This document shows, in pieces, positions 45,657-56,060 of a stretch of DNA of 64,000 nucleotides (its first letter is position 1; each line of letters opens with the position of its first letter). Position numbers and translations under genes: made by a program. A model generated the notes under the pieces. That model saw only the letters and a program-made list of their open reading frames with translations, was not told where the DNA came from and did no database searches. Origin of the DNA: Sulfurimonas sp. hsl 1-7 (GTDB lineage: Bacteria > Campylobacterota > Campylobacteria > Campylobacterales > Sulfurimonadaceae); assembly GCF_030577135.1 (NCBI RefSeq), contig NZ_JAUIRR010000004.1, positions 137,693-201,692 on the forward strand, written 5' to 3'.

Positions 45657-47993
45657 ATGGCTAACGAACAAGAAGAAGAGATAATTATCATTGAAGACAT
45701 TGATGCGGTCAAGGATGCGTCTGACAATGAAGCCAAAGAAGATGGAGAAGATGCTTCAAAACAGAAACTTATAATCTTTATCTCGATTGCAATTATTTTA
45801 ATCACTTTAATTTTAGCTATTGTTATATTCTCAAGCTCTTCTGATGAAGAGTTAACAACACTCTCAAGCCAGAGCATTTTAGAGGAAAAACTTAAAACTC
45901 CACAAGAGATAAGAGTTGAACCTAGTAAACTAGAAAAAATGATTGCAAAAGCCAACTATCTCTATTCAAACGGTGACAAGCTTAAAGCACTTTCACTCTA
46001 TCAAAAAATAGCACAATACTCACAAGCAATCTCTATGTATAACCTAGGGGTGGCACAACTTAAAGACAAACAATATAAACTAGCATTAGAGACTTTTCAA
46101 AAGGCGATAGAAAACGATGAAAAGAGATGTGTAAGTGCTATCAATGCAGCAGTTTGTTCTCTTTACCTCAAAGACAAAGAGAGTTTTACATACTATATCG
46201 ATTTAGCCTATGCTTATCTCCCTTACGAAATTAACTCACCGCTTTATTCATACTATTATAGTTTAATCAATTACTATAAACGTGACTACCTTTCTGCATT
46301 AAATAGTTTAAACAATGCTACAACTAACACCTATCCAACGGTTCAGAGCAACCTTAAAGCAAAAATAAATGCACTTTATGAGAATAACTATGATGCTATC
46401 GATGCTCTAGAGATGAATACAGATGAGATTAATGATTTTTCTTTAGGGTTATTGTATTCAAGAGTCGGTGATGCCACTTTGGCTGTCAAACATTTTGAAG
46501 CATCCCTGCTAGCAGAGAAAGAGGTGCTTCGTTCAAGATTGGCAATGGCATTTACATTGCTCAAAGCCGGACAAGTTGAAAAAGCGAATATGGAGCTAAA
46601 AAAAGCTTCTAAGGATTTTCCAGAGGAGGTTATGAAACCTTATCCTGTAGTTGTGAAACTTAAGGACTCACTCTTTGATCCAAAAGAGGCACAAAAAATT
46701 TATAGAAATGTAACCCTTACTTCAAAAAGTATGGATTATCAAAAAATATTTTATTATTCACCATACAAAATGTTTAATGCCGATCAAACGATCAGCTATA
46801 TAAGAAAAGGAAACGCCAATACTTTTATCGATAATATTAAGTCGGCTCAAGAATATCTCAAAAAAAGCTCCTCTTCATCAAATGTAAACAAAGGGATGAC
46901 TCTTGCTATTAAAAAAGCATTAAACCTGCAACTTCGTGAGGCAAATGAGGATTTTCAAAAACTGGTGAGGATCCAACCAAAACACTCTATCCTCCAATAT
47001 AATTTAGGATTAACGTATGCTCAGCTTGGGAATCTCAACAAAGCACATGAACACTTTTTACGATCATACTATCTTGATTCAAAAAACTTTTTAGCGGGTC
47101 TTTATGCCGTGTTTACTGCACAACTGACTAACAACAAATATCTAAAACTACGTTCTATCCTCTCAGACTCAATCCATATGGAAAATGACAGTGAGGAGAA
47201 AGAACTATATAAAGCACTTTTAACTATCTCTCAAAACAACTATCTATTGGCTGCTGACTGGCTTCAAGTAAGTGATAAAAAAAGACCTTTATATTTAGTA
47301 CTGAATGCAATCATAGGTACACACACGAATAACTATGATATAGCTAATGCTGCAACCTCAGAGCTTGTTTCTTTACTGCCAAACGATATTCTTCCTCATA
47401 TTATGTATATGGACACCCATTTCCATAAGTATGATGATGTAAAATATGCTAAAGAGATTATCAGTTATCTTAAAGATCAAAGTTTCGACTATAACGATCT
47501 TTATTACGGACCGTATATTACAAGATATCTTTATATCCAGATCAATCTGTTAACAGGTAGACTTTACTATCTTCGTCAGCAACTCAAAGAGAAATTAGCC
47601 ACTTCAGACAGTTACACGCTTGAGATAGAGAACACTCTTGCACTTGCATCGCTTTTTGATAAACAGTTTGAAGAGTCATATAGTTTATATAACCATCTTA
47701 TTGATGAAAGAAAAATAACTGATGCCTATACACTCTATCTTGGTGCTGTAGCATCTACAGCTGCAGGACATCATAGCAATGCTATAGCACTCTTAGAGCT
47801 TGCAAAAGTAAAGAATAGATCATTTTATGAAAGTAGATTTGCTCTTGCACTTCTGTATTTAGAAGCGAAAAACTATGAAGCTGCCGTTATCCAGCTCTCT
47901 GGAATCAATTCAAATAACTATAGATCAAGCTATTTTGACTTTGGGATAGATACTCAGAAATTGTTATTTGAAAAACAGCATCAAGAGAAGTAA
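45657..47993 (+). CDS. TPR-repeat membrane protein
   Basis: A 778-residue protein. The first ~37 residues are acidic and cytoplasmic (NEQEEEIIIIEDIDAV), then one membrane segment (about 39-60), then a long periplasmic part made of tetratricopeptide-like repeats: ANYLYSNGDKLKALSLYQKI, MYNLGVAQLKDKQYKLALE, LQYNLGLTYAQLGNLNKAHE, ARLYYLRQQL-type helices and ALALLYLEAKNYEAAVIQL. It should be a protein-interaction scaffold facing the periplasm. I do not recognise a specific family; flagellar, pilus or envelope roles are possible. It overlaps the convergent Psd-like gene by 13 bp at its end. Confidence 0.8.
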   Translation: MANEQEEEIIIIEDIDAVKDASDNEAKEDGEDASKQKLIIFISIAIILITLILAIVIFSSSSDEELTTLSSQSILEEKLKTPQEIRVEPSKLEKMIAKANYLYSNGDKLKALSLYQKIAQYSQAISMYNLGVAQLKDKQYKLALETFQKAIENDEKRCVSAINAAVCSLYLKDKESFTYYIDLAYAYLPYEINSPLYSYYYSLINYYKRDYLSALNSLNNATTNTYPTVQSNLKAKINALYENNYDAIDALEMNTDEINDFSLGLLYSRVGDATLAVKHFEASLLAEKEVLRSRLAMAFTLLKAGQVEKANMELKKASKDFPEEVMKPYPVVVKLKDSLFDPKEAQKIYRNVTLTSKSMDYQKIFYYSPYKMFNADQTISYIRKGNANTFIDNIKSAQEYLKKSSSSSNVNKGMTLAIKKALNLQLREANEDFQKLVRIQPKHSILQYNLGLTYAQLGNLNKAHEHFLRSYYLDSKNFLAGLYAVFTAQLTNNKYLKLRSILSDSIHMENDSEEKELYKALLTISQNNYLLAADWLQVSDKKRPLYLVLNAIIGTHTNNYDIANAATSELVSLLPNDILPHIMYMDTHFHKYDDVKYAKEIISYLKDQSFDYNDLYYGPYITRYLYIQINLLTGRLYYLRQQLKEKLATSDSYTLEIENTLALASLFDKQFEESYSLYNHLIDERKITDAYTLYLGAVASTAAGHHSNAIALLELAKVKNRSFYESRFALALLYLEAKNYEAAVIQLSGINSNNYRSSYFDFGIDTQKLLFEKQHQEK

Positions 47994-48613
47994 GCTATTA
48001 AGCTCTCTGATGCTTTTACTCTTTCAGAAATATGTAGATTTAATCGAACATTGGAAGGAAGATAAATTGTTGTTACACAGTTTGTAGCAAAACCGTATCT
48101 CATAGATTTGATAACCTCTTGCTCTTCATGTAGATCACAAAAGATAGGAACTGGAGATTGTTTTAGTGTGTGAACTACTTTTACATTCTCTTCTTTCTCA
48201 TTTACTATTTCAAGTGATAAAGACTCGTTAAGATCAGAAAAAAGTTTAGAAGTCTTCGCGGATTTTGTCCCTTTGATAAGTGCCAGATTTTCAACTTTTC
48301 CATTCAATGGTGCACGTAAAAGTCCTACATCGGTAAAACTAGATTCTATCTCAATTTTGTATCTATATTTACCGCTTTCTATCTCTTCAATAGTACTTAC
48401 AACACCATCACATGGAGCTATAATACTACTTTTATCAAAGATTTGTAATTCTCTTTCCGGGTTTCTAAAAATATATCCAAAAAAGAGCGTTACAAAAAAA
48501 GCAAGTGTTGCTAAAAACTCAAAACCAAACATATAAAATATTATAAAAGCTAATGCAGAATAACCTACATAACTAAAAGAATATTTTGCAATGATTAAGA
48601 GATTATTGTTCAT
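47981..48613 (-). CDS. Phosphatidylserine decarboxylase-related protein, processing site altered
   Basis: About 210 residues. Two N-terminal membrane segments, then [29 protein letters not shown] and [16 protein letters not shown], which match the small (archaeal-type) Psd family. Psd makes its pyruvoyl cofactor by cutting at a Gly-Ser near the C-terminus; here the region reads [15 protein letters not shown] (about 165-180), with no Gly-Ser. A Thr or Cys might substitute, or the protein may be non-catalytic. It follows ftsH with an 11-bp overlap; the same order (cheY, prmA, ftsH, Psd-like) is known in Campylobacter jejuni. A GTG at 48631 is another possible start. Confidence 0.75.
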   Translation of the reverse strand: MNNNLLIIAKYSFSYVGYSALAFIIFYMFGFEFLATLAFFVTLFFGYIFRNPERELQIFDKSSIIAPCDGVVSTIEEIESGKYRYKIEIESSFTDVGLLRAPLNGKVENLALIKGTKSAKTSKLFSDLNESLSLEIVNEKEENVKVVHTLKQSPVPIFCDLHEEQEVIKSMRYGFATNCVTTIYLPSNVRLNLHISERVKASESLIAYFS

Positions 48614-50564
48614 CTTTCTGCTCTTTGTCACTCATAGAAGCATCCTCTTTAAGTTCCTCTTCTATCCCTTCAACTTCTTCAACAAGTTTAGACTCTATTC
48701 CGGCTCTCTCTTCGAAATCTTTAATGATTTTACGAACATCCTCACCTGTGATGTTCTCTTCTTTATAGAGTAATGATACCATATCTTCGATTGCTTCGCG
48801 ATACTCTTCTAAACGTGCTATAACAGCTTCATAACGCTCTTGTAAAGAGTTTTTGATAAATGTATCCATATCTTCGGCCATCTTATCACTATACTCACGA
48901 GTACTTCCACCTGTTGGTCCTAAGAACGATTGACGAGATTTTTCAAGAACCATAAGTCCTGCAATATCTGTCATACCGTACGTTTGCACCATAGACTTAA
49001 TGATGTCAGTTGCACGTTCTAAATCGTTTCCGGCACCTGTAGATATCTCACCTAAGAACACTTGTTCAGCTGCACGTCCGCCAAGAAGAACATCTACTTC
49101 TGCCCATAACTCATGGCGTTGCATCATAAACTTATCCTCTTCAGGTTTGTTTAGAGTGTATCCAAGAGCTGCAAGTCCGCGAGGCACAATAGAAACTTTT
49201 GAAACTTTTTTTGCACCTTCAGTAGTCTCAGCTAAAAGTGCATGTCCACTTTCATGATATGCTACGATTTTTTTCTCTTTCGGATTAATACGACGTGATT
49301 TTTTAGCAAGTCCAGCTAATGCTCTCTCAACAGATTCAAAAAGGTCTTGTTGTTTTACTGTTTTTTGACTTTTACGCCCTGCTAATAGTGCTGCTTCGTT
49401 TACAACGTTTGCTAAATCAGCTCCTGCTAATCCGGCAGTTAAACGAGCAACCTCTTCAAGATCTACATCATCATCCATTTTTACATCTTTAACATGTACT
49501 TTTAAAATCTGAATACGTCCTGCAAAATCAGGTTTGTCAACAAGAACTTGTCTGTCAAAACGACCAGGACGAAGAAGTGCTTGGTCAAGGATCTCAGGTC
49601 TGTTAGTTGCCGCTAAAATAATTACAGGCGTATCAGTACCAAATCCATCCATCTCAGCAAGTAGTTGATTCAAAGTTTGTTCACGTTCGTCATTTCCGCC
49701 CATTACACCGCCGGCAGCACGACTTTTACCGATAGCATCGATCTCATCGATAAAGATAATAGAAGGTGCATCTTTTTTAGCTTGTTCAAACAGGTCACGT
49801 ACACGTGCAGCACCCACACCCACAAACATCTCGATAAAACTAGAACCGCTTACAGAGAAGAAAGGTACTTCTGCTTCACCCGCTACCGCTTTTGCTAAAA
49901 GTGTCTTACCAGTACCGGGAGAACCAACTAATAGTACCCCTTTAGGGATCTTAGCACCAATCTCTACATAACGACCCGGGTATTTTAGAAAGTCAACGAT
50001 CTCGTGAACTTCCTCTTTTGCTTCTTGAACACCGGCTACATCATCAAACTTCGTACTCGGCTTTTCAGAGTTCACCATCTTTTTGTTGGCACCCATACCA
50101 AGCATACCGCCACCCATAGATTTTTGCATTCTCGATGCAAAAAACATCCAGATACCGAGGATTAGTAAAAATGGGAACAACCATCCAAACATCTCTGTAA
50201 ACCAGTTTGATTCACTAAAACCTGTATACTCTATCTTATTTTTATCTAGGAGTTCTACAAGACCGTTATCTTCAGGAATTACTCTTGTAGTATAAAGTGT
50301 AGCACCGTCAGTTGATTTTGCACGGATATAACTTTGTCCAATCTCAACATTGCTTAGTTCTTTATTTTCCACTAGAGCTTTTAATTCAGAATAACTAACC
50401 TGCTTTACTTTAGCTCCACCGCCTAGTGTTGAAGATGAACCGCCACCTTCACCTATCATCATTTTAAATATCAAAATCACCGCAACTGAAAAAATTGCAA
50501 ACGTTATAAGGGGATTTTGATTAAAAAAGTTATTATTTTTATTATTATCTTGTTTATCTGCCAT
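48603..50564 (-). CDS. ftsH: ATP-dependent zinc metalloprotease FtsH
   Basis: A 653-residue membrane AAA protease. Two membrane segments (about 17-37 and 125-145) enclose a periplasmic domain. The AAA domain has Walker [14 protein letters not shown], Walker [12 protein letters not shown] and the second region of homology with RPGRFDRQV. The zinc site is HESGH (in [13 protein letters not shown]). The C-terminal coiled tail is acidic ([13 protein letters not shown]). It degrades misfolded membrane proteins and short-lived regulators. 3 bp follow prmA. Confidence 0.98.
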   Translation of the reverse strand: MADKQDNNKNNNFFNQNPLITFAIFSVAVILIFKMMIGEGGGSSSTLGGGAKVKQVSYSELKALVENKELSNVEIGQSYIRAKSTDGATLYTTRVIPEDNGLVELLDKNKIEYTGFSESNWFTEMFGWLFPFLLILGIWMFFASRMQKSMGGGMLGMGANKKMVNSEKPSTKFDDVAGVQEAKEEVHEIVDFLKYPGRYVEIGAKIPKGVLLVGSPGTGKTLLAKAVAGEAEVPFFSVSGSSFIEMFVGVGAARVRDLFEQAKKDAPSIIFIDEIDAIGKSRAAGGVMGGNDEREQTLNQLLAEMDGFGTDTPVIILAATNRPEILDQALLRPGRFDRQVLVDKPDFAGRIQILKVHVKDVKMDDDVDLEEVARLTAGLAGADLANVVNEAALLAGRKSQKTVKQQDLFESVERALAGLAKKSRRINPKEKKIVAYHESGHALLAETTEGAKKVSKVSIVPRGLAALGYTLNKPEEDKFMMQRHELWAEVDVLLGGRAAEQVFLGEISTGAGNDLERATDIIKSMVQTYGMTDIAGLMVLEKSRQSFLGPTGGSTREYSDKMAEDMDTFIKNSLQERYEAVIARLEEYREAIEDMVSLLYKEENITGEDVRKIIKDFEERAGIESKLVEEVEGIEEELKEDASMSDKEQKDEQ

Positions 50565-50567
50565 TAT

Positions 50568-51395
50568 TTATCTCTTTTTTACTACTAAACTCACCCATTC
50601 ATCTTGATAGATCTTCTCAACGATCTCACAATCAGAATACGATTTTAAAACTTTATCCTCATACTTATCTAATATACCTGATAAGATTAATATACCATCA
50701 TCTTTTAAAGCTTTTTTCAAATCATTTGCTAAAAATATTAATACGTCTGCAACTATATTTGCCACGACTACATCATATTGCTTCTCTAAGTTTGAGCACG
50801 AACCTTCCCAAATTTTATCAAATTCTAAATTATTCAGTTGTGCATTTTCTAGAGAATTTTTTACAGATATTTCATCCGTATCACAAGCTTCTACACTTGC
50901 TCCAAGTTTCATTGCCGCTAAAGAGAGTATACCACTACCGCATCCAACGTCTAAAACACTATCTCCAGTTTTTACATATTTTGATATTGCTTTAAGTACT
51001 GAAGCCGTTGTTGGGTGATGACCTGTACCAAATGCTAATGCAGGGTCTATTACAATATTAATTAAATCCGGATTATCTTCACTCCATGTAGGATGGATGT
51101 AAAATTTTTCTATTGCAAGTGGTTCAATGCTGTCTCTATACATTTGAACCCAATCATTGTTTTGCAGCTTTTTCTGTGTAGCCTCTAACTCGATTGTAAC
51201 ACCTAAAGCCTTTTGCAGTGCTTCACGAAACTGTTCCAATCCCCAAGCGATAGTTTCTAAGTCATCTTCACTTCTAATGATAAACCCATCATTGGTTTCT
51301 TCAAAACCAACAGGAAGCGTATCGGATAAAAAATCTGAAAATAGTGAATGATGAGAGGAAACTTTTACAGTGAGTTCATAATAATGCTCTTGCAT
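50568..51395 (-). CDS. prmA: Ribosomal protein L11 methyltransferase
   Basis: A 275-residue SAM methyltransferase. The catalytic domain has DPALAFGTGHHPTT (the PrmA active-site hallmark), VLDVGCGSGILSLAAMKLGA and VVANIVADVL. The N-terminal ~85 residues form the L11-recognition domain. Its start shares the A of the cheY TAA (1-bp overlap), and ftsH follows it after 3 bp. Confidence 0.95.
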   Translation of the reverse strand: MQEHYYELTVKVSSHHSLFSDFLSDTLPVGFEETNDGFIIRSEDDLETIAWGLEQFREALQKALGVTIELEATQKKLQNNDWVQMYRDSIEPLAIEKFYIHPTWSEDNPDLINIVIDPALAFGTGHHPTTASVLKAISKYVKTGDSVLDVGCGSGILSLAAMKLGASVEACDTDEISVKNSLENAQLNNLEFDKIWEGSCSNLEKQYDVVVANIVADVLIFLANDLKKALKDDGILILSGILDKYEDKVLKSYSDCEIVEKIYQDEWVSLVVKKR

Positions 51396-51769
51396 TAATC
51401 AGCGATACCCATAACTGCACCAAGTTTCTCTTTTAAAACTTGTGGCGTAAACGGTTTTACAATATAGTTATTTACACCCGCTTTTAAAGCTGTAATAACC
51501 TCTGCTTTACCACCTTCTGTAGTAACCATAATGATCGGAAGATCTGTAAAACGTGCATCTGCACGAACTTTTTTCACAAGCTCTAATCCATTCATCTCAG
51601 GCATATTCCAGTCAGTAATTAACATCTCAATATCCGGGTTTGAATTCATTTGTTCCCAACCCTCAACACCATCAGCACCTTCTAGAACATCTTTGTATCC
51701 TAAACGAGCTAAAGTATTTTTAATAATACGACGCATTGTAGAGCTATCATCAACAACAAGTAATTTCAA
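51395..51769 (-). CDS. cheY: Chemotaxis response regulator CheY
   Basis: A 124-residue single receiver domain. Acidic pocket VVDDSSTMRRII, phosphorylated Asp in MLITDWNMPEMNG (about residue 57), and KPFTP with the conserved Lys; the switch region VTTEGGKAEVI is also normal. It is the first gene of cheY-prmA-ftsH and carries the phosphate signal from CheA to the flagellar motor. The fit to CheY rather than another receiver rests on the start LLVVDDSSTMRRIIKNTL and on synteny. Confidence 0.93.
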   Translation of the reverse strand: MKLLVVDDSSTMRRIIKNTLARLGYKDVLEGADGVEGWEQMNSNPDIEMLITDWNMPEMNGLELVKKVRADARFTDLPIIMVTTEGGKAEVITALKAGVNNYIVKPFTPQVLKEKLGAVMGIAD

Positions 51770-51838
51770 GCGAAATCCTTTTTATATAATTTGCAAATTA
51801 ATTTCGGTAATAATATCGAAATTTTTATTGTTTTACTA

Positions 51839-52549
51839 TTAATCCAATAATTTAAACATCTTAGGCAAGTCTAAAGTACCTTCATAATATGCTTTTCCAA
51901 TAATTACCCCATCAACCTCTTTAGTATCAATAAGTGCTTTAATATCGTTCTCATCTTTCACACCGCCACTCGCGATTGTACTTACGCCACTCGCACGAGC
52001 AATCTCCAGAGTAAACTCAACATTAACACCGCTAAGCGTTCCGTCTTTACCGACATCTGTACAGATTATAGCATCAACTCCGGCATTAGCAAATTCGCGT
52101 GCTAAATCAGTTGCTTTCATAGATGAAACTTCGCCCCATCCTTCTACTGCAACATAACCGTCAATCGCATCAATACCTACAGCTATCGGATATTTTGCAG
52201 CCATATCTCTTACAAATTGAGGATCTTTTACCGCGATAGAACCTAAAATGATTCTATCAATTCCGATCTCAAGCATCTTCTTGATAGTCTCTTCATCACG
52301 AATTCCACCGCCGAGTTCTAGTTTTACGTTACAGTTTGCACGAATTTTTTTAATCTGCTCTAAATTTTTAGGCTCCCCTGCAAATGCACCGTTTAGGTCA
52401 ACCAAGTGTACCCACTCTGCACCCATCTCTTCAAACTTTTTTACAAGTTCCCACGGCTCGTTAGAGTATATTTTAGCACTATCCATCAGCCCTTTTGTAA
52501 GTCTTACCGCTTGTCCATCTTTTAAGTCTATTGCCGGATATAAAGTCAT
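51839..52549 (-). CDS. hisA: HisA, phosphoribosylformimino-AICAR isomerase
   Basis: A 236-residue TIM barrel of histidine synthesis. The N-terminal [17 protein letters not shown] holds the first catalytic Asp; the second lies in [31 protein letters not shown] and [12 protein letters not shown] form the two phosphate-binding sites. It follows hisH by 25 bp on the same strand. Confidence 0.97.
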   Translation of the reverse strand: MTLYPAIDLKDGQAVRLTKGLMDSAKIYSNEPWELVKKFEEMGAEWVHLVDLNGAFAGEPKNLEQIKKIRANCNVKLELGGGIRDEETIKKMLEIGIDRIILGSIAVKDPQFVRDMAAKYPIAVGIDAIDGYVAVEGWGEVSSMKATDLAREFANAGVDAIICTDVGKDGTLSGVNVEFTLEIARASGVSTIASGGVKDENDIKALIDTKEVDGVIIGKAYYEGTLDLPKMFKLLD

Positions 52550-52574
52550 AAAGTGTTTGTTCCTTTGTTTCTTG

Positions 52575-53186
52575 TTATAAATTGATAAAATTTTCTAATA
52601 TTTTTAAGCCGTTTGTATGGCTTTTTTCTGGGTGTGGCTGAATTCCCATTACGTTATTATGTGCCACTGCCGATGTAAATTCATACCCATAGTTTGTTCT
52701 CCCGATAATGTCGTTTTCATCATCGCAATTTACGTGGTACGTATGTACAAAGTAAAGGTAATGCATATCATCGAGCCCTTTAAATAAAGGGTGGTCTGTT
52801 GTAAACATTCTGTTCCAACCCATATGAGGTACTTTGAGTTTTTCATCAAATTTAGACTCATCAAAACGTGTCACTTTTCCCTTAATAAGTCCAAGCCCCT
52901 CGTGTGCACCAAACTCTTCACTGCTTTCAAACAGAAGCTGCATTCCAAGACATATTCCGAGCATCGGCTTACCGCTTGCGGCAAACTCTTTAATCGCATC
53001 GATCATGTTTCTCTCTCTAAGATGCTCCATCGCATCACCGAATGCTCCAACACCCGGTAAGATCAATTTATCGTAATTTTTAAACTTTGCAGGATCGCTC
53101 TCTACAACCGTATCTTTTCCTAAAGTAGCAAATGCATTTTGTACACTTGCCAAATTTCCCATATTGTAGTCAACTATTGCTATCAT
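52575..53186 (-). CDS. hisH: HisH, glutamine amidotransferase subunit of IGP synthase
   Basis: A 203-residue class I amidotransferase. The nucleophile is the Cys in [15 protein letters not shown], and the His-Glu pair is in [18 protein letters not shown] and [16 protein letters not shown] are HisH signatures. It feeds ammonia to HisF, whose gene is not in the window. It is followed by hisA, and its start lies directly after the stop of the PDC-sensor membrane gene. Confidence 0.97.
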   Translation of the reverse strand: MIAIVDYNMGNLASVQNAFATLGKDTVVESDPAKFKNYDKLILPGVGAFGDAMEHLRERNMIDAIKEFAASGKPMLGICLGMQLLFESSEEFGAHEGLGLIKGKVTRFDESKFDEKLKVPHMGWNRMFTTDHPLFKGLDDMHYLYFVHTYHVNCDDENDIIGRTNYGYEFTSAVAHNNVMGIQPHPEKSHTNGLKILENFINL

Positions 53187-54092
53187 CTATTCTTCTATCT
53201 TTAATTTTGTAAATTTTATATAAACTGCCAAACTTATAAGTAAAAAGCCAACGCCAGCTACGATAAACATCGCATACTGCAATTTGTCCGGATCGGTGAT
53301 CGCGAATTTAAAGACCAGCATCAACGCTTCAATAGAAAGTGCGATAATGATAGAACCTAAAAAGCGCACCATCGTTTTATGCGGTCCGGCAATATTGTGC
53401 TCTTTATGCCGCCCGAGTATCTCCTCTTCGATCAAGGTTTTGGAGAGATCAAAGATGGCCAAGGAGAGTGTAAGTAAAATTGTCGCTTCAAATACATGCT
53501 TAATATCAAAGCTTGTTGGTGTAATTTCATGTATAAAAAAGCTCTGTACCCCTTTTAAAAATAGAAGAATTGCGACAGCTAAAAGTGCGAATGAAAATGT
53601 TCCGTATGCATATTTGAAAAAGTTACTAAAACCACTGTCGAGTTTTGTGAGCTGCGCAAGGTTTAAAACTTCACCAAGCGGCATATCTATACATGCTACA
53701 TATTTTAAGTTTCCGTTTTCACAGAAAATAGGAGCTGAAGCTGTTACCGTTAAATCACCCGTGATAAGTGACGGATACGGATCGGTAATTGTACAACGTT
53801 CTTCTCTTACGGCACGGTAGTAGTATGCACGGTGTGCAAGTATCTGTCCTATATTCTCTTCAATCGTTTTAGTATCAGTATATGTCGGTGAAACCTGTAC
53901 ACCTTTACTGTCAAGTAGATATACCCCTTCACATTTATTCAATTCTGCCTTAATTTTTAGCAGCCTTGGGATAATCATCTCTTGCGTAATTGACGGAAGT
54001 CTGTTGGGAATATTTTTAGATAAAAGATAGCAAAAATAAGCTCTTGCTTTTGTACGACTTTCTGAAAACTTTTGGATATCTATAGGTACCAT
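53187..54092 (-). CDS. PDC/Cache-domain membrane protein with PsiE-like C-terminus
   Basis: About 301 residues. An earlier in-frame start at 54230 would add 46 residues, but the ATG at 54092 has a strong AAGGAG at 9-nt spacing, so I use it. Residues ~20-170 are a PDC sensor: CEGVYLLDSKGVQVSPTY, HRAYYYRAVREERCTITDPY and TASAPIFCENGNLKYVACID. There is no signal peptide before it. Four or so membrane segments follow; IFDLSKTLIEEEILG between them recalls PsiE-type proteins. It sits directly upstream of hisH. No output domain is seen. Function unknown. Confidence 0.65.
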   Translation of the reverse strand: MVPIDIQKFSESRTKARAYFCYLLSKNIPNRLPSITQEMIIPRLLKIKAELNKCEGVYLLDSKGVQVSPTYTDTKTIEENIGQILAHRAYYYRAVREERCTITDPYPSLITGDLTVTASAPIFCENGNLKYVACIDMPLGEVLNLAQLTKLDSGFSNFFKYAYGTFSFALLAVAILLFLKGVQSFFIHEITPTSFDIKHVFEATILLTLSLAIFDLSKTLIEEEILGRHKEHNIAGPHKTMVRFLGSIIIALSIEALMLVFKFAITDPDKLQYAMFIVAGVGFLLISLAVYIKFTKLKIEE

Positions 54093-54161
54093 TAAGTTCG
54101 ACTCCTTGAAATTTATGAAATTATTATAGCAAATTGAACATAACAACTTTATTACTTTAGC

Positions 54162-54167
54162 TATAAT
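54162..54167 (+). promoter_or_regulatory. -10 box TATAAT close to waaC start
   Basis: GCTATAAT ends 7 nt before the waaC ATG, with no Shine-Dalgarno between, so the transcript may be leaderless. Confidence 0.45.
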
Positions 54168-54174
54168 TACATTA

Positions 54175-55176
54175 ATGAAACAAGAAATAAAAAAAATAGC
54201 TATCGTTAGACTCTCCGCCCTTGGAGACATTGTTAACAGTGCTGTAGTATTACAATTTATTAAACAACTTTACCCTAACGTTGAAATTGACTGGATTACA
54301 GAAGAGGTTTTTGCTCCTATCTTAAAACATAATCCGGAACTGAACATGGTTCACACGGTAAATATCAAAGAGATTAAAAAAGAGAAAAGCTTCTCAAAAC
54401 TCAAAGCGTTAATTTCAAAACTGCGTTCGCTTCCTAAGTACGATCTCGTTATAGATATGCAGGGACTTATCAAGTCGGCAATTGTTGCAAGAATAGTTTC
54501 TAAAAACACTCATGGATTTAACAAATACTCCACAAGAGAATCTTTGGCATCTCTTTTTTATAAAACGACTTCAGATATCCCTTACGAGTACAATGTTGTA
54601 AAAAGAAACTGTTTTGTTGTAGCAGATGCACTTGATTTTTCGATTACAGACACTATGCTTTTAGAAAAAAAGGCTGTATTTCCTATTACAAATCATTATA
54701 CGCTGATGAAAGATAAAAAGAATATCGCTTTTGTTATCGGTGCATCATGGCCATCTAAGATCTATCCAAAAGAGCTTGTTGCAAAAATTTGTGAAAGTTT
54801 ACAAGAACAAGTCTATATTATCTGGGGAAATGAGCAAGAAAAAAGTGAAGCCGAGTGGATATGTGAACAAACAGAATATGCGACACTCGCTCCAAAGATG
54901 CAGCTTGATGAACTTGTATCGTTTATCTCAAGCGTAGATCTCTTAATCGGAAATGACACAGGTCCTACACATATCGCCTGGGCACAGAACATCCCTTCAA
55001 TCACGCTACTGGGACCGACAACAAAGCGTATGATATACGAAACCCCTAAAAACATAGGGATTAAATCATCTTCTGAAGTAGATATTTTAAAAATCAACAA
55101 AGATGATTACTCTATTAAAGATATCCCTTATGAGGATATTGTTCAAACTGCAAAGGATCTTTTATGCAAATGTTAG
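54175..55176 (+). CDS. waaC: LPS heptosyltransferase I
   Basis: A 333-residue GT-B glycosyltransferase of family 9 that adds the first heptose to Kdo of the LPS inner core. Signatures: IAIVRLSALGDIVNSAVVLQ (N-terminal), DLVIDMQGLIKSAIVARI, VIGASWPSKIYP, and GNDTGPTHIAWA for the ADP-heptose site. Cytoplasmic face of the inner membrane. It overlaps the next gene, a lipid A acyltransferase, by 13 bp, so the two LPS genes are coupled. Confidence 0.95.
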   Translation: MKQEIKKIAIVRLSALGDIVNSAVVLQFIKQLYPNVEIDWITEEVFAPILKHNPELNMVHTVNIKEIKKEKSFSKLKALISKLRSLPKYDLVIDMQGLIKSAIVARIVSKNTHGFNKYSTRESLASLFYKTTSDIPYEYNVVKRNCFVVADALDFSITDTMLLEKKAVFPITNHYTLMKDKKNIAFVIGASWPSKIYPKELVAKICESLQEQVYIIWGNEQEKSEAEWICEQTEYATLAPKMQLDELVSFISSVDLLIGNDTGPTHIAWAQNIPSITLLGPTTKRMIYETPKNIGIKSSSEVDILKINKDDYSIKDIPYEDIVQTAKDLLCKC

Positions 55177-56060
55177 GTTATTATATTTTTCTTCTTTTTG
55201 AAAAATTTTTAATGCTCCTACCCCATTTTATAAGAAAAAAGTTTTTCTTCTCTCTGGCTTCTTTAGGGTATCTTTTTTCAAAAAGATACAGAGAGGTATC
55301 TTTTCAAAATCTTGACTTTATATTTGGTGACAAACTCTCCTACGAGGAAAAAGTTTCCATTACAAAATATGCTTTTAAAAATCTTGCTTTAAACTTTTTA
55401 CATGTGATGGAGATTCGTCATATGAGTTTGGATGAACTTAAAAAGCGTGTAAAAATTGAGAATATCGAAGTTGTAGAGAAGGCAAAAAAAGAGAACAGAC
55501 CGATAGTTTACGTTACGCCACACTACTCTTCATGGGAACTTGCAGGAAATAGTATAGGTGGGCTTATAAGCCCTATCTTGCCGGTATACAAAAAGATGAA
55601 AAATCAGACATATCAAGAGTGGCTTTTAGAATCACGTGATCATTTTGGAAATATCTCTTTAGAAAAGACAAATGTAGTTCGACCTTTAGTTAAGTACCTC
55701 AAAAAAGGGTATGCACCCGCTTTATTGATAGATACCAACATCAACCCTAAAGAGGGTGTAATGGTAAAGTTCTTTGGAAAAGATATTCGTCAAACTTCAA
55801 CTCCGGCATTTTTAGCACGTAAATTTGATGCTGCAATTATTCCAGGTGTTATTCATACTGAAGATGAAGAGAACTTTACACTTACGTTATACGATGAGAT
55901 TCCTGTTGAAAAAACAGATGATGAAACGGCAGACATTCAAAAAGCAACACAACTTCAAGCAGATTGGCTTACTTCAGTTATTACAAAAGAGCCAAAATTC
56001 TGGTTTTGGCTGCATAGAAGATTTAAAGGGGACTATCCGGAGATCTACGAAAAAAATTAG
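55164..56060 (+). CDS. Lipid A acyltransferase (HtrB/WaaM type)
   Basis: A 298-residue inner-membrane acyltransferase. One N-terminal membrane segment, then the catalytic H-x4-E motif in VTPHYSSWELAGN (about residues 114-126), PVYKKMKNQTYQEWL and DTNINPKEGVMVKFFGK. WFWLHRRFKG near the end is diagnostic of the family. It adds a secondary acyl chain to Kdo-lipid A. It starts inside the end of waaC and overlaps the convergent permease gene by 4 bp. Which chain it adds cannot be read. Confidence 0.93.
   Translation: MQMLGYYIFLLFEKFLMLLPHFIRKKFFFSLASLGYLFSKRYREVSFQNLDFIFGDKLSYEEKVSITKYAFKNLALNFLHVMEIRHMSLDELKKRVKIENIEVVEKAKKENRPIVYVTPHYSSWELAGNSIGGLISPILPVYKKMKNQTYQEWLLESRDHFGNISLEKTNVVRPLVKYLKKGYAPALLIDTNINPKEGVMVKFFGKDIRQTSTPAFLARKFDAAIIPGVIHTEDEENFTLTLYDEIPVEKTDDETADIQKATQLQADWLTSVITKEPKFWFWLHRRFKGDYPEIYEKN

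Noticed and set aside
53284-53820. A 178-codon plus-strand frame opposite the PDC-sensor gene
   Set aside because: It is antisense to a frame with clear PDC motifs and membrane helices; no ribosome site.
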